DNA from: Faeciplasma sp048393055
GTDB taxonomy: Bacteria; Bacillota; Clostridia; Oscillospirales; Ruminococcaceae
DNA length: 64,000 nucleotides
NCBI GenBank assembly: GCA_048393055.1
Contig: DBFJJS010000013.1
Coordinates: 1-64,000, forward strand
Reading direction: 5' to 3'
A model generated the notes under the pieces. It was given only the letters and a program-made list of their open reading frames with translations, was not told where the DNA came from and made no database searches. Made by a program: the position numbers and the translations under genes. How positions within the stretch are numbered: position 1 is the stretch's first letter; the number at the start of each line of letters is the position of its first letter. Below, piece by piece: positions 7,633 through 15,452 of this stretch.

Positions 7633-10600
7633 TCAGCCGATGAATTTTATGGAATATAAATCGAAGTCGCAGCCTGGCAGGAAAACAAGCCTTACGTCCG
7701 CTTTTCCACATATCCTAGACAGCTTAAACCTTCTCGTCACAGGAGCGTCCGTTCCCTCAAACTCCACTATCTGATTGTCCTGACCGTCCGGAGTGACGAA
7801 CCGAAGGTGAAGGGTGTCGTTTTTGTTTCTCGACATGCCGCGTATTTCCACCTCGCATACGCCCTCCTCGCCGAAATCGAAGCCGTTAAACTCGACAGTG
7901 ACGTTGTTTCCGATGCGCTTTATGCAGCCGCCATCCTCGAACACAGTAAACGAATCGCCGTATATGCGGCTGTTTTCAGTCGCGGGGATGAGCTCGTTTA
8001 CCCTGGTGCTCCGAATAAATTGAAAGCCCTGGAATGAAACCCGCATGTGGAATATAAATCTGAGATTTTTAGTGCCGCGAAGCTTCTTAGAAAGCTTATA
8101 CGATTGGTACTGATAATGATTCCACCACGGCGGGAGATCAAAAACAAAGCTGCCTATAAGGTTTCCGCAGTCGTCCGTAATATCAAACGGTATACTTTCG
8201 GAGCTGTTAAGATACAATCCTACCCTTATTTCGTCCGAACCCGCGCCGCCGAAATCCACGTTATCAAACTCTACGACGCTGTCGCCGTCCGCAGGAGTAA
8301 TTACTCCTCCCTCAAAGACGTTCTGAAGCGGGTGGCTTGCGCGCGTGTAAAGCGATGCATAGACCATTTTGCCGTATGGGTCAAAGGATGCCTGACCGAA
8401 TCCGGAATTTGACATCTCCAGCTCGGATATTACCTCTTCGTATTCCGTCCCGTTTTTGCAGTATGCCCTGAGCCTGTAGCTTCCGTCCGCAACCGGTATC
8501 AGGACTGTTTTATCCGGTACAGTCTCTACTCTTGCGATATTAGTCTCGACTCCCGCCTCCGTTATCACCTTAAAGCCTACGTCGCCGGCGGTATAGGTAG
8601 AGCCAAGAGGAAGTATTTTTGCGCCTATAACGCATTCTCCCGATTCCGGCGTAAGATTTCTTTGCGGCACAGAAAGCTCGATTTTTCTTGCCGGCACTTC
8701 AAGACACGGCGCGCTGGGGGTATTTTCAAAGGAGCAGCACACCCCGCGGCGCTTTTCAGCCGGAACGGCCTCAAGCTCAAGCTCGCTGTCGCAAAGTCCG
8801 GCAGAGGACGCCCTTACGGTGATTTTTCCGGCATATTCCTTAGCCGCTATGACGGCGATGAGCTTGCCGCCGAAGAGCTTTCTCTGCGTTTGCTTGTACT
8901 GCCCGTAATCTGTGGAATCCCCGTTGTCAAGCCCTATCAGCCTGCCCGCGCCGTCAACCGAGATATTTACCCGCGAACGGTCGTTTTCAACAGGGTTTCC
9001 GTCACGGTCAAGCATGCTTACTTCTACAAATATCAAATCCTCACCGTCTGCCTTAAGCTCATGCTTGTCAGGAGTAAGGCATATCCTTGCGGCGTCGCCG
9101 AAGGAGCGTCGGGTCTGACGGCAAAGCTCGTTGCCGTTTTCGTCATATCCCACAGCCTGTATATACCCCTTGTGATACTCCGCCTGCCACCGTCCCGACA
9201 GCTTTCCGTCGCCAAAATGGTCGTGCTCAAAACAGCCAAGCGACTTTCCGTTCACAATCAGCTCGGTCTTTGCGCAGTTTGAGTATATAAATATATCTAT
9301 AAGCTGACCTTCGTTGAAATCCCAATACGGGAACAGGTGCACGAACGGCTTCGCATCCTGACCCGCCCATTCCGCTTTATACGCATAAAAGCTGTCCTTT
9401 GGAAATCCTGCCGTGTCGATATGCCCGAAATACGAGTTTTTGGTCCAGTAGGGCGTGGGCTCTCCGATGTAATCCCACGCCGTCCAGATATACTGCCCTA
9501 AGCAAAAATCGCGTATGCGGTCCTGAATTATATTGTACTCAACGCTTGGCGAGCCCCAACCTGTCGCGCAGTTCATAAGAGAGGAGCACTGGTGGTCGTC
9601 GTGGGTGCTTGTCATCTTCGACGCGGGGAAATGATAAATGCCTCTCGACTGAACGGTAGAGCCGGTCTCGCTTCCGTATATTATCCACTCCGGATGGCTC
9701 GCATGGTGCGTGTCGTACAGCCTTTCGGCATAGTTGTAGCCTACTACATCCACGTGCTCCGCGCAGTTCTGAGCGCCCTGCCACTGCATGTAGTTTGAAG
9801 CAAGGGTTATCGGGTGAGCTGACCTGTAATCGTCTATCCTCACACACCTTTTCAGCTCCTCTATTATTTCTTCTCCCCTGCTTGAGGCGTGGGTATCGTA
9901 TATTTCATTTCCTATGCTCCACATTATAATGCTGACATGGTTTCTGTCCCGCCTTATCCAGCTCCTGACGTCGCGCTCGTGCCACTGCGGGAAAAACCTC
10001 GCGTAGTCATATTCAGTCTTCTTCAGCTCCCACATATCGAAAATCTCGGAATCGACAAGAAGCCCCATTTCGTCAGCCAGATCCATAAGCTCCGGCGCAG
10101 GCGGGTTGTGTGAGGTCCTGACGGAGTTTATCCCCATCTCCTTCATTTTTTCAAGCTGCCGCCGGATGGCGTTTTTGTTGACAGCTGAGCCGAGAGCGCC
10201 CATGTCGTGGTGCATACACGCCCCGTGTATTTTAAGCGGTCTGCCGTTTAGGAAAAATCCGCGGTCGCATGTAAACTCAGCAGTCTTGAAGCCTACACTC
10301 TGGCTGACCTCATAAACGCTTTCGCCGCCGGATATCAGCTCTGTTTTTAAAGTATAAAGATACGGGTCGCTTACATCCCACAGATGTGGGTCCTCAATCA
10401 AAAGCTCCGCATGAGAAACCGCCGTCTCGCGGGAAAGAACGCAGTCTGTTCCACAGGAAACGCATACGTCTCCTTCAGCGTCGATAAACGTGTGAACTAT
10501 CTTTGCCTCGCCCTCTCCCACTGCCTCGGCATCGATGTTTGCCCTCCAGCCGTCGTCCTCTTTAGCGCAGCTGAAATATACTCCGTCGGGAAGTATACGG

Positions 10601-11019
10601 CTTTTACCCGATTTTGTGATGTACACGTTTCTGAATATTCCCGCTCCCGAGTACCATCGGGTGTTGGGCGATTTATGGTGAACCGCTACCACAAGCTCGT
10701 TTTCTCCCTCGACGGCCTTGTCCAGAGAAACGTCAAAGCTTGTATAACCATACTTCCACTCAAAAATCTTTTCCCCGTTTAAAAAGATTTCGCTGTCCAT
10801 GTACACGCCGTCAAACCTTACGATATAAACGCTGTCCTCAACATCTGATAAAAAGAATTTCTTCTTATAGAACCCGTCTCCGTCGCCGTAAAGATTTCGG
10901 GTGTCGTGGATAAGCCAGTCGTGCGGAATATCCACCGGGGCAAAATCACTCTCATGCGGCTTTTCGCCGATATTTTTCAGAGCAAAGCTCCATCCGTCAT
11001 TAAATAATACCTTTTCCAT
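7633..11019 (-). CDS. Glycoside hydrolase family 2 (beta-galactosidase-like), multidomain
   Basis: A 1128-residue enzyme. Order: GH2 sugar-binding jelly roll (about 1-140), immunoglobulin-like domain (150-245), and a TIM barrel with acid/base Glu372 in WSIGNEIYD and a likely nucleophile Glu451 in YGSETGS. These are followed by a DUF4982-like and further Ig-like regions (about 590-760) and two beta-rich modules in the last 300 residues that resemble carbohydrate-binding domains. There is no signal peptide, so it should act in the cytoplasm on imported oligosaccharides. The start 11019 follows AGGAGGCGATT; the longer frame to 11052 has no ribosome site. The specific sugar cannot be read from sequence: GH2 covers beta-galactosidases, glucuronidases and mannosidases. 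No transporter is adjacent. Confidence 0.88.
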   Translation of the reverse strand: MEKVLFNDGWSFALKNIGEKPHESDFAPVDIPHDWLIHDTRNLYGDGDGFYKKKFFLSDVEDSVYIVRFDGVYMDSEIFLNGEKIFEWKYGYTSFDVSLDKAVEGENELVVAVHHKSPNTRWYSGAGIFRNVYITKSGKSRILPDGVYFSCAKEDDGWRANIDAEAVGEGEAKIVHTFIDAEGDVCVSCGTDCVLSRETAVSHAELLIEDPHLWDVSDPYLYTLKTELISGGESVYEVSQSVGFKTAEFTCDRGFFLNGRPLKIHGACMHHDMGALGSAVNKNAIRRQLEKMKEMGINSVRTSHNPPAPELMDLADEMGLLVDSEIFDMWELKKTEYDYARFFPQWHERDVRSWIRRDRNHVSIIMWSIGNEIYDTHASSRGEEIIEELKRCVRIDDYRSAHPITLASNYMQWQGAQNCAEHVDVVGYNYAERLYDTHHASHPEWIIYGSETGSTVQSRGIYHFPASKMTSTHDDHQCSSLMNCATGWGSPSVEYNIIQDRIRDFCLGQYIWTAWDYIGEPTPYWTKNSYFGHIDTAGFPKDSFYAYKAEWAGQDAKPFVHLFPYWDFNEGQLIDIFIYSNCAKTELIVNGKSLGCFEHDHFGDGKLSGRWQAEYHKGYIQAVGYDENGNELCRQTRRSFGDAARICLTPDKHELKADGEDLIFVEVSMLDRDGNPVENDRSRVNISVDGAGRLIGLDNGDSTDYGQYKQTQRKLFGGKLIAVIAAKEYAGKITVRASSAGLCDSELELEAVPAEKRRGVCCSFENTPSAPCLEVPARKIELSVPQRNLTPESGECVIGAKILPLGSTYTAGDVGFKVITEAGVETNIARVETVPDKTVLIPVADGSYRLRAYCKNGTEYEEVISELEMSNSGFGQASFDPYGKMVYASLYTRASHPLQNVFEGGVITPADGDSVVEFDNVDFGGAGSDEIRVGLYLNSSESIPFDITDDCGNLIGSFVFDLPPWWNHYQYQSYKLSKKLRGTKNLRFIFHMRVSFQGFQFIRSTRVNELIPATENSRIYGDSFTVFEDGGCIKRIGNNVTVEFNGFDFGEEGVCEVEIRGMSRNKNDTLHLRFVTPDGQDNQIVEFEGTDAPVTRRFKLSRICGKADVRLVFLPGCDFDLYSIKFIG

Positions 11020-11082
11020 AATCGCCTCCTGTATACAGCTAAAAATTCGCAACGCCGCAGCACATGCCTATATGCTGATTTC

Positions 11083-11110
11083 ATTATATCAGATACTCTT
11101 TGTATATCAA
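11083..11110 (-). promoter_or_regulatory. Promoter of the GH2 gene
   Basis: TTGATA (complement of 11105-11110), 16 bases, TATAAT (complement of 11083-11088), about 65 bases before the GH2 start. The spacer contains an imperfect GATAC/GTATaTC inverted repeat that could be an operator, but this is weak. Confidence 0.6.
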
Positions 11111-11195
11111 TGCATACCAATAAAAAATTGCTGTTCAATCATGAATTTTTGTGGGTTTTTAAGGTAATCTTAAACTATTATATAGCTTGTCTTTC

Positions 11196-11224
11196 TTGAC
11201 AGAGGGATTTGAATGTTGTAAAAT
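11196..11224 (+). promoter_or_regulatory. Promoter of mgtE
   Basis: TTGACA (11196-11201), 17 bases, TAAAAT (11219-11224). Transcription would start near 11231 and leave a leader of about 160 bases before mgtE. Confidence 0.82.
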
Positions 11225-11270
11225 AATCTCGCATAGATTTTATGCATTACAGCTATAAGGAGTGAAAATT

Positions 11271-11366
11271 GTGGACGCCAACACGCCCCGAGGGAAAATC
11301 GCATATCGGGCTGCTGCCTGCTCAGCAAGCGTGATAAGTGCGCCCGATAAGATTATTTCCCTCTAA
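11271..11366 (+). CDS. Putative 31-residue leader peptide upstream of mgtE
   Basis: A GTG-initiated frame of 31 sense codons, preceded by AAGGAG eight bases upstream and ending in TAA 23 bases before mgtE. The predicted peptide begins with Asp-Ala-Asn-Thr-Pro-Arg and includes AYRAAACSAS and the C-terminal stretch APDKIISL. It is not hydrophobic enough for a membrane peptide. The whole frame coincides with the folded element at 11288-11363, so a translating ribosome would unfold that structure. I do not recognise the peptide; whether it is translated is inference from the ribosome site and open frame. Confidence 0.5.
   Translation: MDANTPRGKIAYRAAACSASVISAPDKIISL
11288..11363 (+). promoter_or_regulatory. 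Structured RNA element in the mgtE leader
   Basis: Nested pairing: GAGGGAAA with TTTCCCTC closes the element, TATCGGGC pairs with GCCCGATA inside it, and TGCTG pairs with CAGCA at the tip. The 3' strand is followed by TAATTTTAG, a poor U tract, then the mgtE ribosome site. It does not match the M-box (ykoK) consensus as I know it, nor the yybP-ykoY or NiCo elements. Its place before a Mg transporter suggests a metal- or translation-responsive switch. Confidence 0.6.
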
Positions 11367-11389
11367 TTTTAGAAAAATTGGAGGTTCAT

Positions 11390-12757
11390 ATGGAAAAAAC
11401 AACAGTATTTGATATCATTATCAAGCTGTTAGAACAGCGTAAATTTGCCGAACTGAAGCTGATAATGAATCAGATGAATCCAACAGACATCGCTTCTATT
11501 TTTGACGAGGCCCAGCCAAAGGACATTCCCATCCTGTTCCGCCTTCTGCCAAAGGAGCTTGCCGCGGAAACATTTGCTTACCTTGATTCCGAGCAGCAGG
11601 AGCAGCTTATTCTCGCCTTCTCCGATAAGGAGATACGAGACATGATTGACGAGCTTTTCTTGGACGATACGGTAGATATCATCGAAGAAATGCCCGCAAA
11701 TGTTGTGAGCAGGATACTTAAAAACACCGACGAGGCTACAAGGCGGCAGATAAACGAGCTGCTGGCATATCCGGACGACAGCGCAGGAAGCGTGATGACT
11801 CCTGAGTTTGTATATCTCAATAAGGATATGACCGTGGCTGAGGCGTTTGAAAAAATACGCAAGGTAGGCGTGGCAAAGGAGACGATTTACACCTGCTACG
11901 TCACCCAGGAGCGAAAGCTGATAGGCGTAGTATCGCTTCTGAAGCTCCTGACAGCCTCTGAGGACACCAGGGTCGAGCAAATAATGAACGAAAACGTCAT
12001 AAGCGTAAGCACCAAAGAGGACAAGGAAACAGTTGCCGCCACCCTGGCAAAATATGACCTTTTGGCTCTTCCCGTTGTCGACGGGGAAAACCGGCTTGTC
12101 GGAATCGTAACTGTTGACGATGCTATAGACGTTTTGCAGGATGAAAACACCGAAGATATCGAAAAAATGGCCGCTATCGTGCCGACAGACAAGCCGTATT
12201 TTAAAATCGGTGTTTTTGAGACGTTTCTAAAGAGAATCCCGTGGCTTTTGTTCCTGATGATATCAGCCACGTTTACCGGAATGATAATAACTGGGTTTGA
12301 AGCAAAGCTTACGGCAAGCGTAGCGCTCACAGCGTTCATACCTATGCTCATGGATACCGGAGGAAACGCCGGAGGTCAGACCTCCGCAACAATAATCCGC
12401 AGCTTGTCCTTAGGGGACATAAGGCTTAAGGACATGCTTAAGGTGCTGTGGAAGGAAATGCGCGTTGCGGTGATCTGCGGCGTGGTGCTGGCGGCTGTAA
12501 ACTTTGTAAAAATCCTGCTTGTAGACAGGCTCCTTCTCGGCAATACCGACATTACGGCAATGGTAGATCTCGTCGTTTGCCTGACGCTTGTTGTCGCGGT
12601 GTTCATTGCTAAGGTCATAGGCTGTGTATTGCCCATTGGCGCCAAAGCCATAGGATTTGACCCTGCGGTCATGGCAAGCCCGTTTTTAACAACAATTGTG
12701 GATGCTATTTCGCTTTTAGCGTACTTTTTGATAGCAACGGCACTTTTAAAAATTTAA
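11390..12757 (+). CDS. mgtE: Magnesium transporter MgtE
   Basis: A 455-residue MgtE. It has the Asp/Glu-rich cytoplasmic N domain of short helices (about 1-125), two CBS domains (about 130-250), a connecting helix and five membrane helices ending the protein. In known MgtE proteins the N and CBS domains bind Mg and close the channel when cytoplasmic Mg is high. The membrane part holds PMLMDTGGNAGGQTSA, the family's pore signature. Start ATG 11390 follows TTGGAGG; the frame also opens at a TTG at 11378 that is inside the ribosome site. It is followed after 15 bases by the desulfoferrodoxin gene. Confidence 0.95.
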   Translation: MEKTTVFDIIIKLLEQRKFAELKLIMNQMNPTDIASIFDEAQPKDIPILFRLLPKELAAETFAYLDSEQQEQLILAFSDKEIRDMIDELFLDDTVDIIEEMPANVVSRILKNTDEATRRQINELLAYPDDSAGSVMTPEFVYLNKDMTVAEAFEKIRKVGVAKETIYTCYVTQERKLIGVVSLLKLLTASEDTRVEQIMNENVISVSTKEDKETVAATLAKYDLLALPVVDGENRLVGIVTVDDAIDVLQDENTEDIEKMAAIVPTDKPYFKIGVFETFLKRIPWLLFLMISATFTGMIITGFEAKLTASVALTAFIPMLMDTGGNAGGQTSATIIRSLSLGDIRLKDMLKVLWKEMRVAVICGVVLAAVNFVKILLVDRLLLGNTDITAMVDLVVCLTLVVAVFIAKVIGCVLPIGAKAIGFDPAVMASPFLTTIVDAISLLAYFLIATALLKI

Positions 12758-12772
12758 AGGAGGTACATTAAC

Positions 12773-13156
12773 ATGAAGGAAGTATTCAGCTATGCAAAGT
12801 GCAACATCTGTGGGAACGTTGTAGAGGATGTGTTAGGAAACACAGACCGTCTCATCTGCTGCGGCAAAAAGATGGAGATTATGACTCCGAACACAACGGA
12901 GGCTGCGACTGAGAAGCACCTGCCTGTTGTAGAGGTTTCCGGCGACGAGCTTATCGTAAAGGTCGGCTCAGTGGAGCACCCTATGACCAAGGAGCACTAC
13001 ATAATGTGGATTTCTCAGGTTTGCGACAACGTTGAAACAAAGGTTGTTTTGTCCCCTGAGCAGGCTCCCACAGCTCGCTTCCCCTATAAGAAGGAGTGCA
13101 AGATCTACGCTTACTGCAATCTCCACGGTCTTTGGATGACCGAATTCAAGGCTTAA
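12773..13156 (+). CDS. dfx: Desulfoferrodoxin (superoxide reductase)
   Basis: A 127-residue two-domain superoxide reductase that converts superoxide to peroxide with electrons from rubredoxin-like donors. The N-terminal desulforedoxin domain has CNIC and a later CC for the rubredoxin-type iron. The catalytic domain has EKHLPV, EHPMTKEHY and CNLHGLW, which supply the Glu, His and Cys ligands of the active Fe(His)4Cys centre. A strong AGGAGG precedes ATG 12773. It probably shares the mgtE transcript. It marks the host as an anaerobe that meets occasional oxygen. Confidence 0.95.
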   Translation: MKEVFSYAKCNICGNVVEDVLGNTDRLICCGKKMEIMTPNTTEAATEKHLPVVEVSGDELIVKVGSVEHPMTKEHYIMWISQVCDNVETKVVLSPEQAPTARFPYKKECKIYAYCNLHGLWMTEFKA

Positions 13157-13170
13157 TTGCAGCGCATATT

Positions 13171-13205
13171 GCCGGTTCGGGGCTCTTCTCCGAGCCGGCT
13201 TTTTG
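13171..13205 (+). terminator. Terminator after desulfoferrodoxin
   Basis: GCCGGTTCGG (13171-13180) pairs with CCGAGCCGGC, followed by TTTTTG. Confidence 0.88.
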
Positions 13206-13209
13206 CACG

Positions 13210-13238
13210 TTGAATTGCGCAAAAAAATGTGCTACACT
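13210..13238 (+). promoter_or_regulatory. Promoter of the 13283-14207 gene pair
   Basis: TTGAAT (13210-13215), 17 bases, TACACT (13233-13238), some 45 bases before the first gene. Confidence 0.65.
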
Positions 13239-13282
13239 GCTTATAACGCTAAATTAAAACTATCAGCATTCAGGAGAATCAA

Positions 13283-13618
13283 ATGATAAAGATAAATTTT
13301 AAAAAAGGCGGGGTATGCGCGTACTCGAACGCGCTCAGCACAGAAAGGATAGCTGCTCTTTTGACGGCAGCAGCGGCGGCGGTTGCGATAAGGCTGATTT
13401 TAGGCGGCGGGAGCAAGCATGGCAAAAAAGCCGGTTTGAGACTTCCCGTACTATATCGCGCTGCAAGGGCTGCAATCGGCAGGGCAGGAGTATACGGCAT
13501 CAAAAAATCAGTTGAAGGACAAGTGGAATCATCCCGCGATAAGGACAGCTTCGGCATAGAGGTAATAAGCGCAATACCGGTGTCGTCGGAGGAAGAGGCG
13601 TATGAATACGTCAAATAA
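13283..13618 (+). CDS. Hypothetical protein, 111 residues
   Basis: I do not recognise this protein. It has a basic start, an Ala-rich hydrophobic stretch (about residues 24-40) that could be one membrane segment or a buried helix, a central basic part (GGGSKHGKKAG) and an acidic C-terminus ending EEEAYEYVK. A ribosome site CAGGAG lies eight bases before the ATG. Its last 17 bases overlap the start of the flavin reductase gene, whose ribosome site GGAGG is inside this frame. Tight overlap and a shared promoter suggest a functional pair. Confidence 0.6.
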   Translation: MIKINFKKGGVCAYSNALSTERIAALLTAAAAAVAIRLILGGGSKHGKKAGLRLPVLYRAARAAIGRAGVYGIKKSVEGQVESSRDKDSFGIEVISAIPVSSEEEAYEYVK

Positions 13619-14207
13619 AGTGCCGTTCGGCTCAGGGGCGATACTGTCTCCTGTTCCGGCAGTGATAGTGAGCTGCGGGAGCGTAGATTGCCCAAACGCA
13701 ATGACTGCCGCATGGACCGGCACGGTAAATACAAGCCCTCCTAAGCTGTACGTCTCCATCCGCAGGGAAAGATACTCCTATGATATCATAAGCCAAACGG
13801 GCGAGTTTGTAATCAACCTTGTGACAAGGGAGCTTACCGCCGCTGCAGATTACCTGGGCGTGCGTTCCGGCAGGAACGAGGACAAGCTTGCAAGGCTCGG
13901 TCTTGGCGTTTCAAAGTGCCAAAAGGTCACAGCTCCGATGCTTGACAAAAGTCCCGTGAGCATAGAATGCCGCGTTGACAGGGTGATACCGCTCGGCTCT
14001 CACGATATGTTTATAGCTGACATTGTCGCCGTAAACGTCAACCCGGAGCTTATAGATGAAAACGGACGTCTTTGCCTTGAAAAGGCCGGGCTTATAGCGT
14101 ATTGCCACGGGCAATATTATTCTCTCGGTCAAAGGATAGGAAGCTTTGGATTTTCGGTCAGGAAAAAAACGAAGCGCCGCAAAAAAACGCAGACAAAGCA
14201 TAAATAA
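13602..14207 (+). CDS. Flavin reductase-like (flavoredoxin-type) domain protein
   Basis: A 201-residue protein of the FMN-binding split-barrel flavin reductase family. Early in the domain, PVPAVIVSCGS, NAMTAAWTG and PKLYVSIRRERYSYD form the flavin-binding region; later FVINLV, KLARLGL and the CRVDRVIPLGSHDMFIADIVAV strand follow the family pattern. Such proteins carry FMN and pass electrons in anaerobes; the partner is not known here. The C-terminus is a very basic Lys/Arg tail of about 18 residues. GGAGGAAGAGGCGT precedes the start. Confidence 0.85.
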   Translation: MNTSNKVPFGSGAILSPVPAVIVSCGSVDCPNAMTAAWTGTVNTSPPKLYVSIRRERYSYDIISQTGEFVINLVTRELTAAADYLGVRSGRNEDKLARLGLGVSKCQKVTAPMLDKSPVSIECRVDRVIPLGSHDMFIADIVAVNVNPELIDENGRLCLEKAGLIAYCHGQYYSLGQRIGSFGFSVRKKTKRRKKTQTKHK

Positions 14208-14236
14208 ACAGGGAGCCGTGCAGCCCCCTGTTTTTT
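14207..14236. terminator. Terminator between converging genes at 14.2 kb
   Basis: AACAGGG (14207-14213) pairs with CCCTGTT (14226-14232), then TTTT on the plus strand. The reverse strand tail (TTATTTATG) is weaker, so it mainly serves the flavin reductase unit. Confidence 0.8.
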
Positions 14237-15408
14237 CACCATTTTACGCTCCAGCGCTCGGAATATCCGCCCCCGACGCTTTTTTCAATGACCTGCCTGA
14301 CCCGCGATTTTTTCATCATATCTTCCAAAAGCCTGTCAAACTCGTCTGCATCTATGGGCAGCCGCACCGGAACGTTACCCTTCCACTGCGACAGGTACGC
14401 GGCGTTCGATATCATAAGCTCGTTTATGCCCTCTTTTCCGTCAGCCACAAGCGGCTTCCCGCTTAAAATCGCGTCCGCAAACGCCTGGATAACCCCCTGA
14501 TGAGCGGCTTCCATTTCATTTGGGACATACTCCGTGTATTCGCACTCGGGGTCATAAAAGCTGTCCCTCGCGCTTTGGCATATATCCCTCTCGGAGCGCT
14601 TTAAGCGCCACCATTTGAGCCTGCCGTCCTCTATCACGACCTTACCAAGCTCCCCGCAGACCTCAAAGCGGTTTGTGCCGGGGCACTCTCCGGTAGATGT
14701 GATAAAGACGCCGGTAGAGCCGTCCGGGTATTTTGCAAATATTGTCGCGGCGTCCTCCACCTCTATATCATGATACCTTGCGCTGTCGCAAAACGCCGTT
14801 ATCTCGCACGGCATTCCGCAAATCCACTGCCATATGTCAAGATTATGCACGGCCTGATTCAAAAGCACTCCGCCGCCCTCGCCGCTCCATGTGGCGCGCC
14901 AGTCGCCGGAATCGTAATAATACTGCGTACGGTACCAGTTCGTCACTATCCATGCCGAGCTTTTAAGCCTGCCGAGCCGTCCTGCGCGAACAAGCTCCCT
15001 GAGCCTTTTAAAAAGCGGATTAGTCCTCTGATTGAACATTATTGCAAATATCCTCCCGCTTTTTTCAGCTACATCGTTAAGCTCCGCCGCACGGCTGACG
15101 GATATATCGACCGGCTTTTCGCACAAAACATCCAGCCCGTTAGCCAGCGCGTCCTTTGCTATCGCGGCGTGAAGCCTATGCGGAACGCTGACAAGCACCG
15201 CACTGCATTCGCCGCTGCAAATCAAATCGGCGCTGCTGTCAAACAGTTTTACGCCGCCGTAGTATTTTTGCGCGTAATCCAACCTGCCTGCGTCTATGTC
15301 GCACACCGCGGCAAGCTCCATCCCGCTGATTTTCCCGCTGTAAACAGTACCGGCGTGCGCTGTGCCTATATTCCCTAGCCCTATTATCCCAAGCCTTACC
15401 TTGTCCAT
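14236..15408 (-). CDS. Gfo/Idh/MocA family oxidoreductase (second copy)
   Basis: A 390-residue NAD(P)-dependent sugar dehydrogenase family protein. The Rossmann motif GLGNIG is at the start, EKP (97-99) supplies the catalytic lysine, and GEGGGVLLNQAVHNLDIW (176-193) is the substrate-site segment with His188. The Asp usually found four residues before this His is Asn, as in many LLNQ-type members. It is a close paralogue of the preceding gene: the YYDSG-W-RATWSGEGGGVLLNQ block is almost identical. It is the last gene of a four-gene operon, 44 bases after its paralogue. Substrate unknown; inositol-, glucose- or glycoside-3-dehydrogenase activity are all possible for the family. Confidence 0.85.
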   Translation of the reverse strand: MDKVRLGIIGLGNIGTAHAGTVYSGKISGMELAAVCDIDAGRLDYAQKYYGGVKLFDSSADLICSGECSAVLVSVPHRLHAAIAKDALANGLDVLCEKPVDISVSRAAELNDVAEKSGRIFAIMFNQRTNPLFKRLRELVRAGRLGRLKSSAWIVTNWYRTQYYYDSGDWRATWSGEGGGVLLNQAVHNLDIWQWICGMPCEITAFCDSARYHDIEVEDAATIFAKYPDGSTGVFITSTGECPGTNRFEVCGELGKVVIEDGRLKWWRLKRSERDICQSARDSFYDPECEYTEYVPNEMEAAHQGVIQAFADAILSGKPLVADGKEGINELMISNAAYLSQWKGNVPVRLPIDADEFDRLLEDMMKKSRVRQVIEKSVGGGYSERWSVKW

Positions 15409-15452
15409 ACGAAATCATCCCCCGGCCGCAGTTTGCCAAACAGAGTCCGGCT

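Noticed and set aside
7807..10782. Many open frames antisense to the GH2 gene
   Set aside because: High GC at third positions of the real gene opens the reverse frames; they match no family and lack initiation signals.
11231..11389. Known M-box magnesium riboswitch before mgtE
   Set aside because: I could not find the conserved M-box core sequences or its multi-stem layout, so I list the element as unidentified.
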